This document shows positions 1 to 8,658 of a stretch of 64,000 bases of DNA, in pieces. The stretch is from assembly GCF_900113865.1 (NCBI RefSeq), contig NZ_FOQY01000005.1:121388-185387 (forward strand), read 5' to 3'. Each line of letters starts with the position of its first letter. Position 1 is the first letter of the stretch. The stretch is from Streptosporangium canum. Its GTDB lineage: Bacteria > Actinomycetota > Actinomycetes > Streptosporangiales > Streptosporangiaceae. The position numbers and the translations under genes are program-made. Under the pieces are notes generated by a model, which worked only from the letters and a program-made list of their open reading frames with translations, did no database searches and was not told the DNA's origin.

Positions 1-30
1 CCGGGGATATGGCCGGCGCCATAAGACCGG

Positions 31-56
31 GTTATGCATCCGCGTTATGCATTCGC
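31..56. repeat. Tandem 13-bp repeat, operator-like
   Basis: Two adjacent copies, GTTATGCATCCGC (31-43) and GTTATGCATTCGC (44-56), differ at one base; each contains the palindrome ATGCAT. They lie about 185 bp upstream of the protease promoter. They could be a protein-binding site for a gene to the left of the window or for the protease; function is not shown. Confidence 0.4.
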
Positions 57-240
57 TCCCGTGCGGCGTGATCGGGGCCGGTCGTCCGGCGTCGCCCGCC
101 GGGTCCATTTCACGTCCACGGCGATGTGCCCGTCCGCCCTGTGATCCGGCTTCACCGTGCTGACCTGCCATGGAGCGGTCGCCGACGGCGTTGGAGTGGA
201 AATCATCACCATTTTCTAACAAACGACCATTTATTGCAGT

Positions 241-269
241 TTGACAACATCATTTGGCGGCTTTACTGC
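241..269 (+). promoter_or_regulatory. Probable sigma70-type promoter of the M6 protease
   Basis: A perfect TTGACA sits at 241-246, followed after 17 nt by TACTGC (264-269), in an A/T-richer stretch (205-280) that stands out from the GC-rich surroundings. It lies about 95 bp upstream of the chosen TTG start, so the open frame upstream of that start is leader rather than protein. Confidence 0.5.
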
Positions 270-363
270 CGCTTTACCTTCTCGTCTAACGTCCCGCTCG
301 GCGCGTGCATCAGGCGCGCCGGGGACGTCCGCGCCCGGCGAACCCGGGCAGGGAGGGTATGCG

Positions 364-3138
364 TTGTCCAGCAGAGGCAGAGGCGTCGGCAAACGCCTTC
401 TCGCGATAGTGCCCGTGGTCGGCCTGGCCGCCGCGGGACTGGCGATAGGCGGTACGTCGGCGGATGCCGACACCTCGGCCGCGCGGTATCAGCCGACCGC
501 GGCCGACTACTACATCAACTACACGCCTCCGAGGGACGAGCCGGAGGTCGACGACCCGGCCGCGCCCAACGCCAAGGCGCGCAAGGTCAGCCCGTCCAAG
601 AAGATCCAGCAGAAGTTCTCCGGCGGCAACCCCACCGCCGCGCGGGTGCTGGCCGCCCGCGAGGCCGAGGCGATCCGGACCGGGCTCAACCCCGCGGACT
701 TCCTGTTCAAGAAGGCGAAGACCACCACGTCGGCCAAGCTGCTGACCTTGCTGGTGGAGTTCGACGACAAGGCCAACGACGACTTCTCCGGCTTCGTCCG
801 CCCGCCGGACGCGCGGAGCGAGGACCCCGCCGAGTGCGTCACCGAGCCGCCGGGCACGCTGCTCAACGGCCCGCTGCACAACAAGATCCCCGACCCCGCG
901 TCGCTGCCCCGCAAGGACAACAACAGCTTCTGGGTGCCGGACTTCAGCCCCGAGCACTTCAACAAGATGCTCTACAGCAAGGAAGGCATCACCCAGCGCG
1001 TCCGCCCCGACCTGACCGACCCCCGGGACGGGCGCAAGGGCATCGACATCTCCAAGCACACCATGAAGAACATGTACGAGGAGATGTCCAAGGGCGCCTA
1101 CACGGTCTCCGGGCAGGCGAGCCCGTGGATCAAGGTCCCGCACTCCGAGGCCTACTACGGCGCGCGCGCCTGCGGCAAGGAGATCCAGGACATGAGCGGC
1201 CACCCGAGCAACCCGCTCGGCCCCGGCCAGCTCGCCATCGACGCGGTGAACACCCTGGCCGCCGCCGACCCGAACTTCCCCTGGGCCGACTACGACGTCG
1301 AGGACGTCGCCGACTCCGACGGCGACGGCAACTTCGCCGAGCCGGACGGGGTGGTCGACCACCTCGTGCTGGTCCACGCCGGCAAGGACAAGTCCTCCGA
1401 CGGCGGCGCCGAGGGCCCCTACGCGATCTGGGCGCACTCCAGCGCGGTCGCGGGCGGCTACCAGGTCCCCGGCAAGAGCGTGAAGATCTCCAACTACATC
1501 GTGCAGCCGGAGGACTCCGGCGTCGGCGTCTTCGCCCACGAGTACGGCCACGACCTCGGCCTGCCGGACCTCTACGACACCAGCGGCCAGGCCTCCTCGG
1601 CCGTCGACTTCTGGGACCTGATGTCCAGCGGCTCGCACAGCGGCCCGATCTTCCAGTCGATGCCGACCCACATGGGTCTGTGGGACAAGTGGATCCTCGG
1701 CTGGGCCAACCCCAAGGTCTTCAACCCCGGCGACCGCGCCCGCGCGGTGACGGTGGGCCAGACCTCGCGCACGCCCAAGCTGACCGAGGACGGCCTCCGG
1801 GTCAACCTGACCAGCGCGCCGCTGGCGATGGTCGAGCCGCACAGCGGCACCAAGACGCTCTGGTCCAACCTCGACCAGGAGTGGGCCGACGCCAAGATCA
1901 CCCGTGACGTCCAGGTGCCCGCCGGGACCGACGTGAAGTTCTGGCTCTGGAACAACTACGAGATCGAGGAGGACTGGGACTTCGGCTTCGTCGAGGTCTC
2001 CGCCGACGGCGGCGCGACCTACGCCCAGCAGAAGGTCTACACCGAGGGCGGCGCCCTGGTCTCCACCGACGACGGCTACCCGGACCCGAACAAGAACCTC
2101 GTCAAGTTCGGCAACAAGAAGTACGGCCTCACCGGCAACACCGACGGCTGGCGGCACGACTACGTCGACCTGGCCCCGTTCGCCGGCAAGACCGTCAAGC
2201 TCCGGCTGACCTACGACACCGACGCGGCCTTCTCCCCGCGCGGCTGGCACGCCGACGACTTCTCCCTCACCAACGGCGCCCAGACCGTCTGGAGCGACGA
2301 CGTCGAAGGCGGCCTCAACGGCTGGACGCCGAGCGGTGGCACCTTCACCAACACCCACGGCCAGGGCTGGGTCGTCAACGACGGCCAGCGTGAGGTCTCG
2401 CGGTTCTACCTCGCCGAGTGGCGCAACTTCGACGGCTTCGACAAGGGCCTGCAGCACGCCTACGACACCAACTACTCCCGCGACGGGGCGTGGAAGGTCG
2501 AGAAGTTCAAGTACAACGCCCCGGGCCTGCTGGTCTGGTACCGCGACTCGACCTTCGTCAACAACTCGCTGATCAACAACCTCGAACTGCCGCCGAGCAT
2601 CGGCTCCAAGGGCACCCTGATGATCGTCGACTCGCACTACGAGCCGCTCCGCCGTACCGGTGTGGCGGCGGAGAAGGACGGCGAGCTCAGGGACAACCTG
2701 CAGGGACGCGTCCAGACCGGCAACGCGGCCTTCTCCTTCGGCAAGACCTACCCCTTCACCGAGTGCGTGGAGGCCGCGGGCGAGCCGTTCAGTGAGTACT
2801 GCACCAAGATTGGCGCGCAGCGCGGGGTTCCGGAGTTCACCGACGCCAAGACCTGGTATCCGGGCATGGAGATCCGTAACGGGGCGCTCGGCTACCGCGA
2901 CTTCGACGCCTCGGTGGTCGTCCCGTCCAAGGGCGACCAGCCCTACAGCACCCGGGTCGTCAACGTCGACGGCACCCCGGCCACCGAGCTGTACGGCACC
3001 GACCTCGGCGGCGGCCACGTCCTCGGCACCGGCAACCCCGGCGACGAGGGCAAGGCGCTGGGCGTGAAGTTCCAGCTGCTCACCCCGCTCCCGGGCAACC
3101 TCGGCGCGGTCGTCTACGTGACCCCGCCCAAGAAGTAG
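364..3138 (+). CDS. Secreted M6-family (immune inhibitor A-like) metalloprotease
   Basis: 924-aa secreted zinc endopeptidase. The start is TTG at 364, with GGGAGG at 351-356; it gives a classical signal peptide (RGRGVGKRLL, then a hydrophobic LLAIVPVVGLAAAG core, then an Ala/Asp site near residue 35). The zinc motif HEYGH is at residues 392-396 in GVFAHEYGHDLGLPDLYD, the M6 signature. The following several hundred residues (NYEIEEDWDFGFVEVS and a WHADDFSLT segment) look like the beta-rich immune-inhibitor-A domains that follow the catalytic domain. Length is normal for the family. It is monocistronic, with its own promoter and a strong hairpin behind it. Inferred role: extracellular protein degradation. 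Confidence 0.93.
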   Translation: MSSRGRGVGKRLLAIVPVVGLAAAGLAIGGTSADADTSAARYQPTAADYYINYTPPRDEPEVDDPAAPNAKARKVSPSKKIQQKFSGGNPTAARVLAAREAEAIRTGLNPADFLFKKAKTTTSAKLLTLLVEFDDKANDDFSGFVRPPDARSEDPAECVTEPPGTLLNGPLHNKIPDPASLPRKDNNSFWVPDFSPEHFNKMLYSKEGITQRVRPDLTDPRDGRKGIDISKHTMKNMYEEMSKGAYTVSGQASPWIKVPHSEAYYGARACGKEIQDMSGHPSNPLGPGQLAIDAVNTLAAADPNFPWADYDVEDVADSDGDGNFAEPDGVVDHLVLVHAGKDKSSDGGAEGPYAIWAHSSAVAGGYQVPGKSVKISNYIVQPEDSGVGVFAHEYGHDLGLPDLYDTSGQASSAVDFWDLMSSGSHSGPIFQSMPTHMGLWDKWILGWANPKVFNPGDRARAVTVGQTSRTPKLTEDGLRVNLTSAPLAMVEPHSGTKTLWSNLDQEWADAKITRDVQVPAGTDVKFWLWNNYEIEEDWDFGFVEVSADGGATYAQQKVYTEGGALVSTDDGYPDPNKNLVKFGNKKYGLTGNTDGWRHDYVDLAPFAGKTVKLRLTYDTDAAFSPRGWHADDFSLTNGAQTVWSDDVEGGLNGWTPSGGTFTNTHGQGWVVNDGQREVSRFYLAEWRNFDGFDKGLQHAYDTNYSRDGAWKVEKFKYNAPGLLVWYRDSTFVNNSLINNLELPPSIGSKGTLMIVDSHYEPLRRTGVAAEKDGELRDNLQGRVQTGNAAFSFGKTYPFTECVEAAGEPFSEYCTKIGAQRGVPEFTDAKTWYPGMEIRNGALGYRDFDASVVVPSKGDQPYSTRVVNVDGTPATELYGTDLGGGHVLGTGNPGDEGKALGVKFQLLTPLPGNLGAVVYVTPPKK

Positions 3139-3202
3139 TCCCGGTCCGCCGGTCGCGGCCCCCTCCGTGAGGGAGACGCCGCCGGCGGATCGACCGGAAC
3201 GA

Positions 3203-3242
3203 CGGCGGCCCCGTGATCACATGTGTGATCACGGGGCCGCCG
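3203..3242. terminator. Perfect 19-bp inverted repeat, probable terminator
   Basis: Left arm 3203-3221 and right arm 3224-3242 are perfectly complementary around a central TG. The stem is about 18 bp in RNA, without a U tract, as is common for actinobacterial terminators. It lies 65 bp after the protease stop. The inner part, GTGATCACA-TG-TGTGATCAC, is also operator-like, so a binding-site role for the downstream kinase gene is an alternative. Confidence 0.6.
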
Positions 3243-3317
3243 CCGGTCCGCCGGCAGTGTCCCACCGGCGGATCGGCCCTACGATTCGTAGGGAACACTC
3301 GATCGAAAAGGGGCAGT

Positions 3318-4256
3318 GTGGGAGAGCTTCGCAGCAAGTCCGAGCACACCGAGGCCGTCCGGACCGGACGCCGGATCTGCGTGGTGGTCAACACGCGGTC
3401 GCGCCGTGGCCGCCACCTCTACCCCGAGGTGGTCCGCACGCTCCGGGCCGAGGGCTTCGAGCCGATCCGCCTGTACCCCCTGGACGATCCCAGGCGCCTG
3501 CGTGCCACGCTGGAGGCGGCCCTGGACGCCAAGCCTGACCTGCTCGTCGTGGGCGGCGGCGACGGCACCCTCAGCGCCGCCGTCAAGCACGTCGCCCACC
3601 GCGACGTCGCCCTCGGCGTGCTGCCGCTGGGGACCACCAACAACTTCGCCCGCAGCCTCGGCCTCCCGCTCGACCTGCCCGGCGCGATCCGGGTGTTCCA
3701 CACCGGCAAGGTCGCCGACATCGACCTGGGGATCGCCGGCGACCGGGAGTTCGCCAACCTGGCCAGCTTCGGCGTCTCCGTCGAGGTGGCCGGCAAGGTC
3801 AAGCCCTGGCTCAAGCGCGTCCTCGGCCGTGCGGCCTACCCGCTCACCGCCCTGACGATCCTCCCCCACCACCAGCCGTTCCGCGCCTTCATCACGGTGG
3901 ACGGCCACCGCCACGAGCTGCTCACCCACCAGCTCAACATCGCCAACGGCCGCTTCCACGGCGGCTGGCAGGTGGCCAAGGACATCAGCATCGACAACGG
4001 CCGGCTGGTCGCCTACCAGCTCGGCTCGGGCAAGCGCCTGAGGCTGCTGCTGGAGACCCTGACCCGGGCCACCACCGGCCGCTGGAGCAGCCTGGCGGGC
4101 GGCCCCTTCGTGGTCGGCCGGGAGATGCTGCTGGAGACCGAGCCCCCGATGGCCGCCGACGTCGACGGTGAGGTCCGCCTGATGACCCCCATCACGATCC
4201 GGACCGTCCCCAACGGCCTGCGGGTGATGGTCCCCGACCACTTCGTCGACTCCTGA
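3318..4256 (+). CDS. Diacylglycerol/YegS-type lipid kinase
   Basis: 312-aa cytoplasmic or membrane-peripheral lipid kinase. GTG at 3318 follows AAAAGGGG. The N-terminus has the nucleotide-binding NTRSRRGR segment, then the DAGK signature GGGDGTLSAAV (about residues 77-87) and GTTNNFARSLGLP (about 107-119), the classical DAGK_cat motifs. The C-terminal half (IANGRFHGGWQVAKDISIDNGRL, given here only as landmark segments) matches the YegS-like beta domain. It is expected to phosphorylate diacylglycerol or a related lipid; the true substrate cannot be read from sequence. It is followed by a hairpin at 4272-4292. Confidence 0.9.
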   Translation: MGELRSKSEHTEAVRTGRRICVVVNTRSRRGRHLYPEVVRTLRAEGFEPIRLYPLDDPRRLRATLEAALDAKPDLLVVGGGDGTLSAAVKHVAHRDVALGVLPLGTTNNFARSLGLPLDLPGAIRVFHTGKVADIDLGIAGDREFANLASFGVSVEVAGKVKPWLKRVLGRAAYPLTALTILPHHQPFRAFITVDGHRHELLTHQLNIANGRFHGGWQVAKDISIDNGRLVAYQLGSGKRLRLLLETLTRATTGRWSSLAGGPFVVGREMLLETEPPMAADVDGEVRLMTPITIRTVPNGLRVMVPDHFVDS

Positions 4257-4271
4257 CCCGGTTCCCGGTGT

Positions 4272-4292
4272 CCGGCCCCTGATTGGGGCCGG
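4272..4292 (+). terminator. Hairpin after the lipid kinase
   Basis: CCGGCCCC (4272-4279) pairs with GGGGCCGG (4285-4292) across a 5-nt loop, 16 bp after the kinase stop. A weak terminator or attenuator is likely; it also lies just upstream of the 51-aa gene. Confidence 0.45.
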
Positions 4293-4333
4293 GCATGGGG
4301 GGTAGGCGGTCATCCTGAGGGGTTGGAGGAGAC

Positions 4334-4489
4334 ATGGCATCTCTGGTGGACCGTATCCGGAGCTATCTGAGCAGCCCGCAGGGGCGGAGAAACGTCGAGA
4401 AGGCCAAGACGATGGCCCGTGACCCGCGCAACCAGCGCAGGCTGCGGGAGTTCATGAACCGTTTCCGCTCCGGCGGCTCCAGGCACTAG
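4334..4489 (+). CDS. 51-aa basic small protein
   Basis: ATG at 4334 has GGAGGA five bases upstream. The product is 51 aa, highly basic and helical, with MASLVDRIRSYLSSPQGRR at the N-terminus and RRLREFMNRF near the C-terminus. Third codon positions are almost all G or C, and a 16-bp hairpin follows directly. I recognise no domain. The charge suggests nucleic-acid or ribosome contact, which is only an inference. It is easily missed because it is below common length cut-offs. Confidence 0.7.
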   Translation: MASLVDRIRSYLSSPQGRRNVEKAKTMARDPRNQRRLREFMNRFRSGGSRH

Positions 4490-4493
4490 GCGA

Positions 4494-4541
4494 GCGGCCC
4501 GCGGCCCCGTGGCGGTCCGCCGTCCCGGGGCCGCGGGCCGC
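4494..4541. terminator. Bidirectional 16-bp hairpin terminator
   Basis: Arms 4494-4509 and 4526-4541 are perfectly complementary across a 16-nt loop. It sits exactly between the stop of the + strand small protein (4489) and the stop of the - strand NERD/kinase gene (4545), so it can serve both. Confidence 0.7.
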
Positions 4542-4544
4542 CTT

Positions 4545-5993
4545 TCACGGCTGTCGCCCGGACATACGCCGGAATCTGTTCCGGAGCCTGTCGAGCAGGA
4601 GGGGCTCCGGCTCCGTGGCGAGTCCCTCACGTGCCCGGCGCAGGGCGCCCAGCGCCTCCACCGCGTCCGGCCGCTTGGCGGGCGAGTGATCGCGCATGCG
4701 CCGCAGCAGCTCCATCACCTCCGCCGGAACGCCGTCCACGGAGATCTCGGCGTCCGGGCTGGCGGGGGGCAGCCGGCCGGCCAGCAGATGGAAGGCGATC
4801 ACCCCGGCCGCGTACACGTCCGACGCGGCCGTCATCCGCTCGGGCCTGCCCTGGCACTCGGGGGCCACGTAATGGGTGTCGAGGACGTTGGGGAGCTCGT
4901 TGGCCACGGTATGCGCCCGGGGGCCCGGCTTAGCGTAGTCGAAGCCGGTCAGCATCGCCCGGCCGTCCTCGGTCACCAGGACGCAGGCCGGGCTGAGCGC
5001 CCGGTGGATGACCTTGTTGGCGTGGACGTGGGCCAGCCCCACCAGCATGTCGTCGATCAGGTCGAGCGTCGCGCCGGTGGACAGCGACCGCCGTGAGGCG
5101 GTGAGGTGCAGGTGCAGCGCCTGGCCGTGCACGTCGTCGAGGACCAGCACGAACCGGCTCTCGTCGTCGATCGCGAAGAAGTCGCGTGAACGCACGACGC
5201 ACGGGTGCGGAGGGATCCGGGTGAGGGACTGGTAGGCGTTGGCGATCAGCCGCCGCTCGGCCGCACGCGGCTCCTCCTCGGCCAGCGGGTCGGCCCGGTA
5301 CACCCGCAGCAGGACCGTCTCGCTCCCCGGGACCGTCGCGTTGATCGCGCGGTACTCCGTCACCCGGTTGTCCCCGCCGAGTTGCTCCTCCACCTCCCAG
5401 TTGCCGAACCGCGGCGGCGCGGTGGAGCGCCGCACGGCGCCGTTCAGCGCCTCGATGATCGCGGTGCGGTACGGCCGCACGTCCGTCGTGTAGCCGCGCC
5501 TGACGCGGGAGGCGTCGCGCAACGTGCCGACCAGGCCGGGCAGGTCGGTGACGTGCCGCGAGTCACGGCCGGCCGGGTCCACCAGTTCGGCGTCGGGGCC
5601 GGTCAGCGTGACGACGCTGTCGACGTAGACCCGCTCCAGCTCACGGCGCTCCTGGGTGAGCAGCCCCTTGAGCGCGCGCCCGTTGCCGCGCAGCTTGGCG
5701 ACCGGGGAGCCGAAGGCGTCCCGCCGCGCGGGGAACCAGCGCGTCCCGGCGACCTCGATCCGGCCGCGCGTGCCCTTGACGTCGATGAGGCAGAGCGAGT
5801 GGCCGGTCAGGACGATCACGTCGACCTCGAAGCTGTCGTCGCCGCGCGGCACCTCGATGTTGTGCAGCAGCAGCCAGTCACCGGGGGCGTTGTCCCGCAG
5901 ATGGGCGATGACCCGCCGCTCGGCATCGTTGACCGGGCGTCCGCCACCGACGATCTGTGCCATCTCTCGCGCGCCGCCCTTCTCACCGTGCAT
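4545..5993 (-). CDS. NERD nuclease-domain protein with a degenerate kinase domain
   Basis: 482 aa. Residues about 20-130 form a nuclease-related (NERD) domain; the PD-(D/E)XK-like residues are visible as D58 and DVK at 71-73. Residues about 198-470 align with a Ser/Thr kinase fold, but key residues are changed. The catalytic loop reads HRALSPAC (330-337) in place of HRDLKPxN, the DFG position reads GFD (350-352), and the expected VAIK lysine is replaced in LLRVYR. I therefore read it as a nuclease joined to a pseudokinase. The start is uncertain: ATG 5993 has no ribosome site, and ATG 5963 (MAQIVGGG) is an alternative. It is cytoplasmic, with no membrane segment. Confidence 0.85.
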   Translation of the reverse strand: MHGEKGGAREMAQIVGGGRPVNDAERRVIAHLRDNAPGDWLLLHNIEVPRGDDSFEVDVIVLTGHSLCLIDVKGTRGRIEVAGTRWFPARRDAFGSPVAKLRGNGRALKGLLTQERRELERVYVDSVVTLTGPDAELVDPAGRDSRHVTDLPGLVGTLRDASRVRRGYTTDVRPYRTAIIEALNGAVRRSTAPPRFGNWEVEEQLGGDNRVTEYRAINATVPGSETVLLRVYRADPLAEEEPRAAERRLIANAYQSLTRIPPHPCVVRSRDFFAIDDESRFVLVLDDVHGQALHLHLTASRRSLSTGATLDLIDDMLVGLAHVHANKVIHRALSPACVLVTEDGRAMLTGFDYAKPGPRAHTVANELPNVLDTHYVAPECQGRPERMTAASDVYAAGVIAFHLLAGRLPPASPDAEISVDGVPAEVMELLRRMRDHSPAKRPDAVEALGALRRAREGLATEPEPLLLDRLRNRFRRMSGRQP

Positions 5994-6247
5994 CGAAGTA
6001 GGGCAAGGGTCTCATGCTCACGTGTATCTCTACTTTTCCGCCACTCTGGCGGGCCCGGAGTATCCATGATCATGACACATCCCCGGCCGTGGAGAGAGGA
6101 TCGAAACGTCGCAACAGCATGATCGAAAACGAGGCCGCGGCATGGGGGACGGAACGGCCGGACCGCTGAACGGCCGCCGGCGGGGCGGGGCCGTACGCGC
6201 GGAGCCCCCAAACGGCCGGGGGCACGTGATGGGTACGCTCGGCTGCC

Positions 6248-6769
6248 ATGGAACCCATGGAGATCGCCGCGGGGAGGCTTCAACTCCGGCCGTGGCATCC
6301 GGCCGACGTCGAGGTCGCGACGGAGGCGCTGAACGATCCGGAGATCCGCAGATGGGCGCCCACCCCCATGACCGATCCGGACGGGAAGGCATGGATCGCC
6401 GGCCAGATCGCGGGGTGGGCCGACGACTCGTCGTTCGCGTTCGCGATCACGGACGCGACGACCGGTCAGGTGCTGGGACACATCAGGGTCAAGTCCGTCG
6501 TCGACGGGGCAGGAGAGGTCGGTTACTGGGTCCTGCCCGCGGCCCGCGGCAAGGGCGTGGCCGCTCACGCGCTGGACGCGGTCGCGCGGTGGGCGTTCGC
6601 CCGTCTGGAGCTGTCCCGGCTGAACCTGCTGCACGACGCCGCGAACACCGCCTCCTGCAGGGTCGCGCAGAAGAGCGGGTTCGCGCTGGCCAGGCTTCTC
6701 GATGAACCGTCCTGGGACGGGGGAGAGGAGACCGTCGAGGTTCATCTCCACGCGCTCTCGCACAGATGA
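6248..6769 (+). CDS. GNAT acetyltransferase, RimJ/RimL type
   Basis: 173-aa GCN5-family N-acetyltransferase. The start region MEIAAGRLQLRPWHPADVE is typical of RimL-like enzymes, and GYWVLPAARGKGVAAHALDA (about residues 96-115) is the acetyl-CoA-binding motif A (R/QxxGxG/A as RGKGVA). SCRVAQKSGF is the conserved C-terminal motif. A TACGCT hexamer lies 8 nt before the ATG and there is no clear ribosome site, so the leader is short or absent; ATG 6257 is an alternative. The acceptor (protein N-terminus or small amine) is unknown. Confidence 0.88.
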   Translation: MEPMEIAAGRLQLRPWHPADVEVATEALNDPEIRRWAPTPMTDPDGKAWIAGQIAGWADDSSFAFAITDATTGQVLGHIRVKSVVDGAGEVGYWVLPAARGKGVAAHALDAVARWAFARLELSRLNLLHDAANTASCRVAQKSGFALARLLDEPSWDGGEETVEVHLHALSHR

Positions 6770-6936
6770 TCTAGCCTGTCCGCCGCCGTCTGCACCGGCG
6801 AAACGGACGGAACGCGCGCGGATCCGCTGATGACCGGAATCGCCCGCGCGGGTGCCGTCGCCGTGAGCCGGAGGTTTGCCTTGGTGGGAGAGGGTAGCGC
6901 CTTCTCCAGTAGGGACCTGCGGGGGAGGAGGCAACC

Positions 6937-7338
6937 ATGACCGGCAGTCCGAAGGACGCTCTGTCCACGGCCGAACTGATCCGGCAGATGTCGGAGGAGG
7001 TCTCACGCCTCGTCAGAGACGAGCTCCGGCTGGCCAAACTGGAGCTCGCCGAAAAGGGCAGACACGCTGGAATCGGTGCGGGTCTGTTCGGCGGAGCGGG
7101 CGTCGTGGCCCTGTACGGGGGCGGCGCTCTGGTGGCCGCCGTGATCCTGCTTCTCGCCCTGGCGATGCCGGCGTGGGCCGCCGCGGCGATCGTGGGCGTG
7201 GTGCTGCTGGCCGTGGCCGCCGTTCTCGGGGTCCTGGGCAAGCGTCAGGTGACCGAGGCCGTTCCGCCGGCGCCTGAGCGGACCATCGAGAGTCTCAAGC
7301 ACGACATCGACGTGGTGAAGGAGAGGGCACACCGATGA
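6937..7338 (+). CDS. DUF1469 (phage-holin superfamily III-like) membrane protein
   Basis: 133 aa, start ATG after GGGGGAGGAGG. The N-terminal amphipathic segment (STAELIRQMSEEVSRLVRDE) is followed by LAKLELAEKGRHAG and two long hydrophobic helices (about residues 48-75 and 80-100). This is the actinobacterial DUF1469 pattern. It is a cytoplasmic-membrane protein of unknown function, translationally coupled (ATGA overlap) to the DUF3618 gene downstream, the usual arrangement for this pair. The holin label is a database name only and does not indicate a phage. Confidence 0.85.
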   Translation: MTGSPKDALSTAELIRQMSEEVSRLVRDELRLAKLELAEKGRHAGIGAGLFGGAGVVALYGGGALVAAVILLLALAMPAWAAAAIVGVVLLAVAAVLGVLGKRQVTEAVPPAPERTIESLKHDIDVVKERAHR

Positions 7339-8111
7339 CTGAGACAGACCCGGGCAGTCCCGACTTCGAACCCGGAGAAGCCGGGACCACCGGCTCTCGC
7401 AGGAAGGGGGTCGGTGAGCCCGTGACACCCGACGAGAGGGAGTCGCTGAACATCCCGCCGAACGCGCCGGACATGGCGGAGGCTCCGCCGCCCGGCCGTG
7501 ACGGGACCCCCACCACGGATCTCGGTGGCCCGCCGTCCAGCCGTGACGGGACGCCCCACCTGGCGGACGGCACCGCCGTCGCCAGGGCCGCCGTCGCCGG
7601 TGCCGGGGCCGGGGCCGGGAACACGGTCGTCGGCCGGACCGGCACGGGTGGCGTCGGCGGTGCCGGTGCCGACGGGACGGGCGCGGGCGTGACGGGCGAG
7701 AAAGCAAGCGTGACAGGCAAGGAATCCGTGCGACGGGACATCGAGAACGACCGTCGCGAACTAGGTGACACTGTGGAGGCTTTGGTGCACAAGACCGATG
7801 TGAAGAGCCGTGTTCAGGAGACCGCGACCCACGTGGGCGAGGACATCCGCCGGGTGGGAGCGGCCACCGCCGGCACCGCGACCGAGATGGTGGGCCGGGT
7901 CAAGGAGGCGGCCCCCGAGATGGTCGGGCGGATGAAGGAGGCGGCTCCCGAAGTCATGGGCCGGGTCAAGGAGATGACCCCCGTCGAGATCAAGGATGCG
8001 GCGGGGAAGGTCTCGGCCGAGGCGGGCAAGCGTCCCGTTCTGGCCTTCGCCACGGTGGCCGCGCTCGCCCTGGTGGTCTTCCGGATGCTGAGGCGGGGCA
8101 GGAAGAAGTAG
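7335..8111 (+). CDS. DUF3618-domain membrane-associated protein with disordered N-terminus
   Basis: 258 aa. Residues 1-130 are low-complexity and Gly/Pro/Thr/Ala-rich, with a repeated GRDGTP / SRDGTP element. The DUF3618 core follows (VRRDIENDRRELGDTVEALV, about 133-152), then an amphipathic repeat region with MVGRVKEAAPE, MVGRMKEAAPE and VMGRVKEMTPV units. A C-terminal membrane helix (VLAFATVAALALVVFRMLRR) ends in a basic RGRKK tail. The ATGA overlap with the DUF1469 gene indicates one operon. The long disordered N-terminus is unusual, because most family members start near the core. Confidence 0.85.
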   Translation: MTETDPGSPDFEPGEAGTTGSRRKGVGEPVTPDERESLNIPPNAPDMAEAPPPGRDGTPTTDLGGPPSSRDGTPHLADGTAVARAAVAGAGAGAGNTVVGRTGTGGVGGAGADGTGAGVTGEKASVTGKESVRRDIENDRRELGDTVEALVHKTDVKSRVQETATHVGEDIRRVGAATAGTATEMVGRVKEAAPEMVGRMKEAAPEVMGRVKEMTPVEIKDAAGKVSAEAGKRPVLAFATVAALALVVFRMLRRGRKK

Positions 8112-8321
8112 GCGAGCGCCCTCCGGGAAGGCCGTCCGAGGCACTTCGTCCGGGGAGAGCCGGAAAGCGCCGGGAGAACCGGGACAGAGTGAATCAACGC
8201 CGGGGCCCTGTCCCTTCAGGGAGGGGAGGAGGTCAATTCCCGAGCTCTTTTCTTGAGTGGTTGTCGCTGTTGTCGTACAACTGACTCTCCGCCTTCCGTG
8301 ACCCTCGGACCAGGCAGAACG

Positions 8322-8360
8322 GTGTCAGCAAGTTCCCCTCCGATGGCAGTTTGCTGACAC
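8322..8360. repeat. Inverted repeat GTGTCAGCAA / TTGCTGACAC
   Basis: A perfect 10-bp inverted repeat (8322-8331 and 8351-8360) with a 19-nt spacer. It could be a two-half-site operator or an RNA stem-loop; there is no gene closer than 200 bp upstream or 500 bp downstream. Confidence 0.5.
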
Positions 8361-8617
8361 CGGGCGGCCTTCGGAGCCGTCCCGCGAACGGTGGCCCGGC
8401 GCCGCTCCCGACGGCCTGCGGCCGGGGGCGGCGCCGTCCCTGCCCGCCGCGCCGGAAGCGCTCGCCGTCGCCCCCTCGCCTGCCGGAGATCCCGGGTGAG
8501 GCCCGCCGGGCCGGGGGCCGGATTCAGCGGGCACGACGACCGGCTCTACGGCGACCTGCCCGGCCTCGGGCGGGGGAACGAGCCAAGCTCAGGGTCGCCG
8601 GGGTAATCTGACCGCCT

Positions 8618-8658
8618 CCCGGGCGGGCGGCGGACCCCCTCCTTTCCGCCCGCCCGGG
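8618..8658. terminator. 13-bp GC hairpin
   Basis: CCCGGGCGGGCGG (8618-8630) pairs perfectly with 8646-8658 across a 15-nt loop. A strong terminator-like structure, far (about 500 bp) from the preceding stop, so it may end an untranslated or unannotated transcript. Confidence 0.45.

Noticed and set aside
310-3018. A 902-codon open frame antisense to the protease and similar long antisense frames elsewhere
   Set aside because: These mirror the GC-biased codons of real genes on the opposite strand, are Arg/Gly/Pro/Val-rich, lack ribosome sites and show no domains.
6937-8111. Prophage remnant suggested by the holin-like name of DUF1469
   Set aside because: The DUF1469/DUF3618 pair is a normal chromosomal gene pair in actinomycetes and no phage gene is near.
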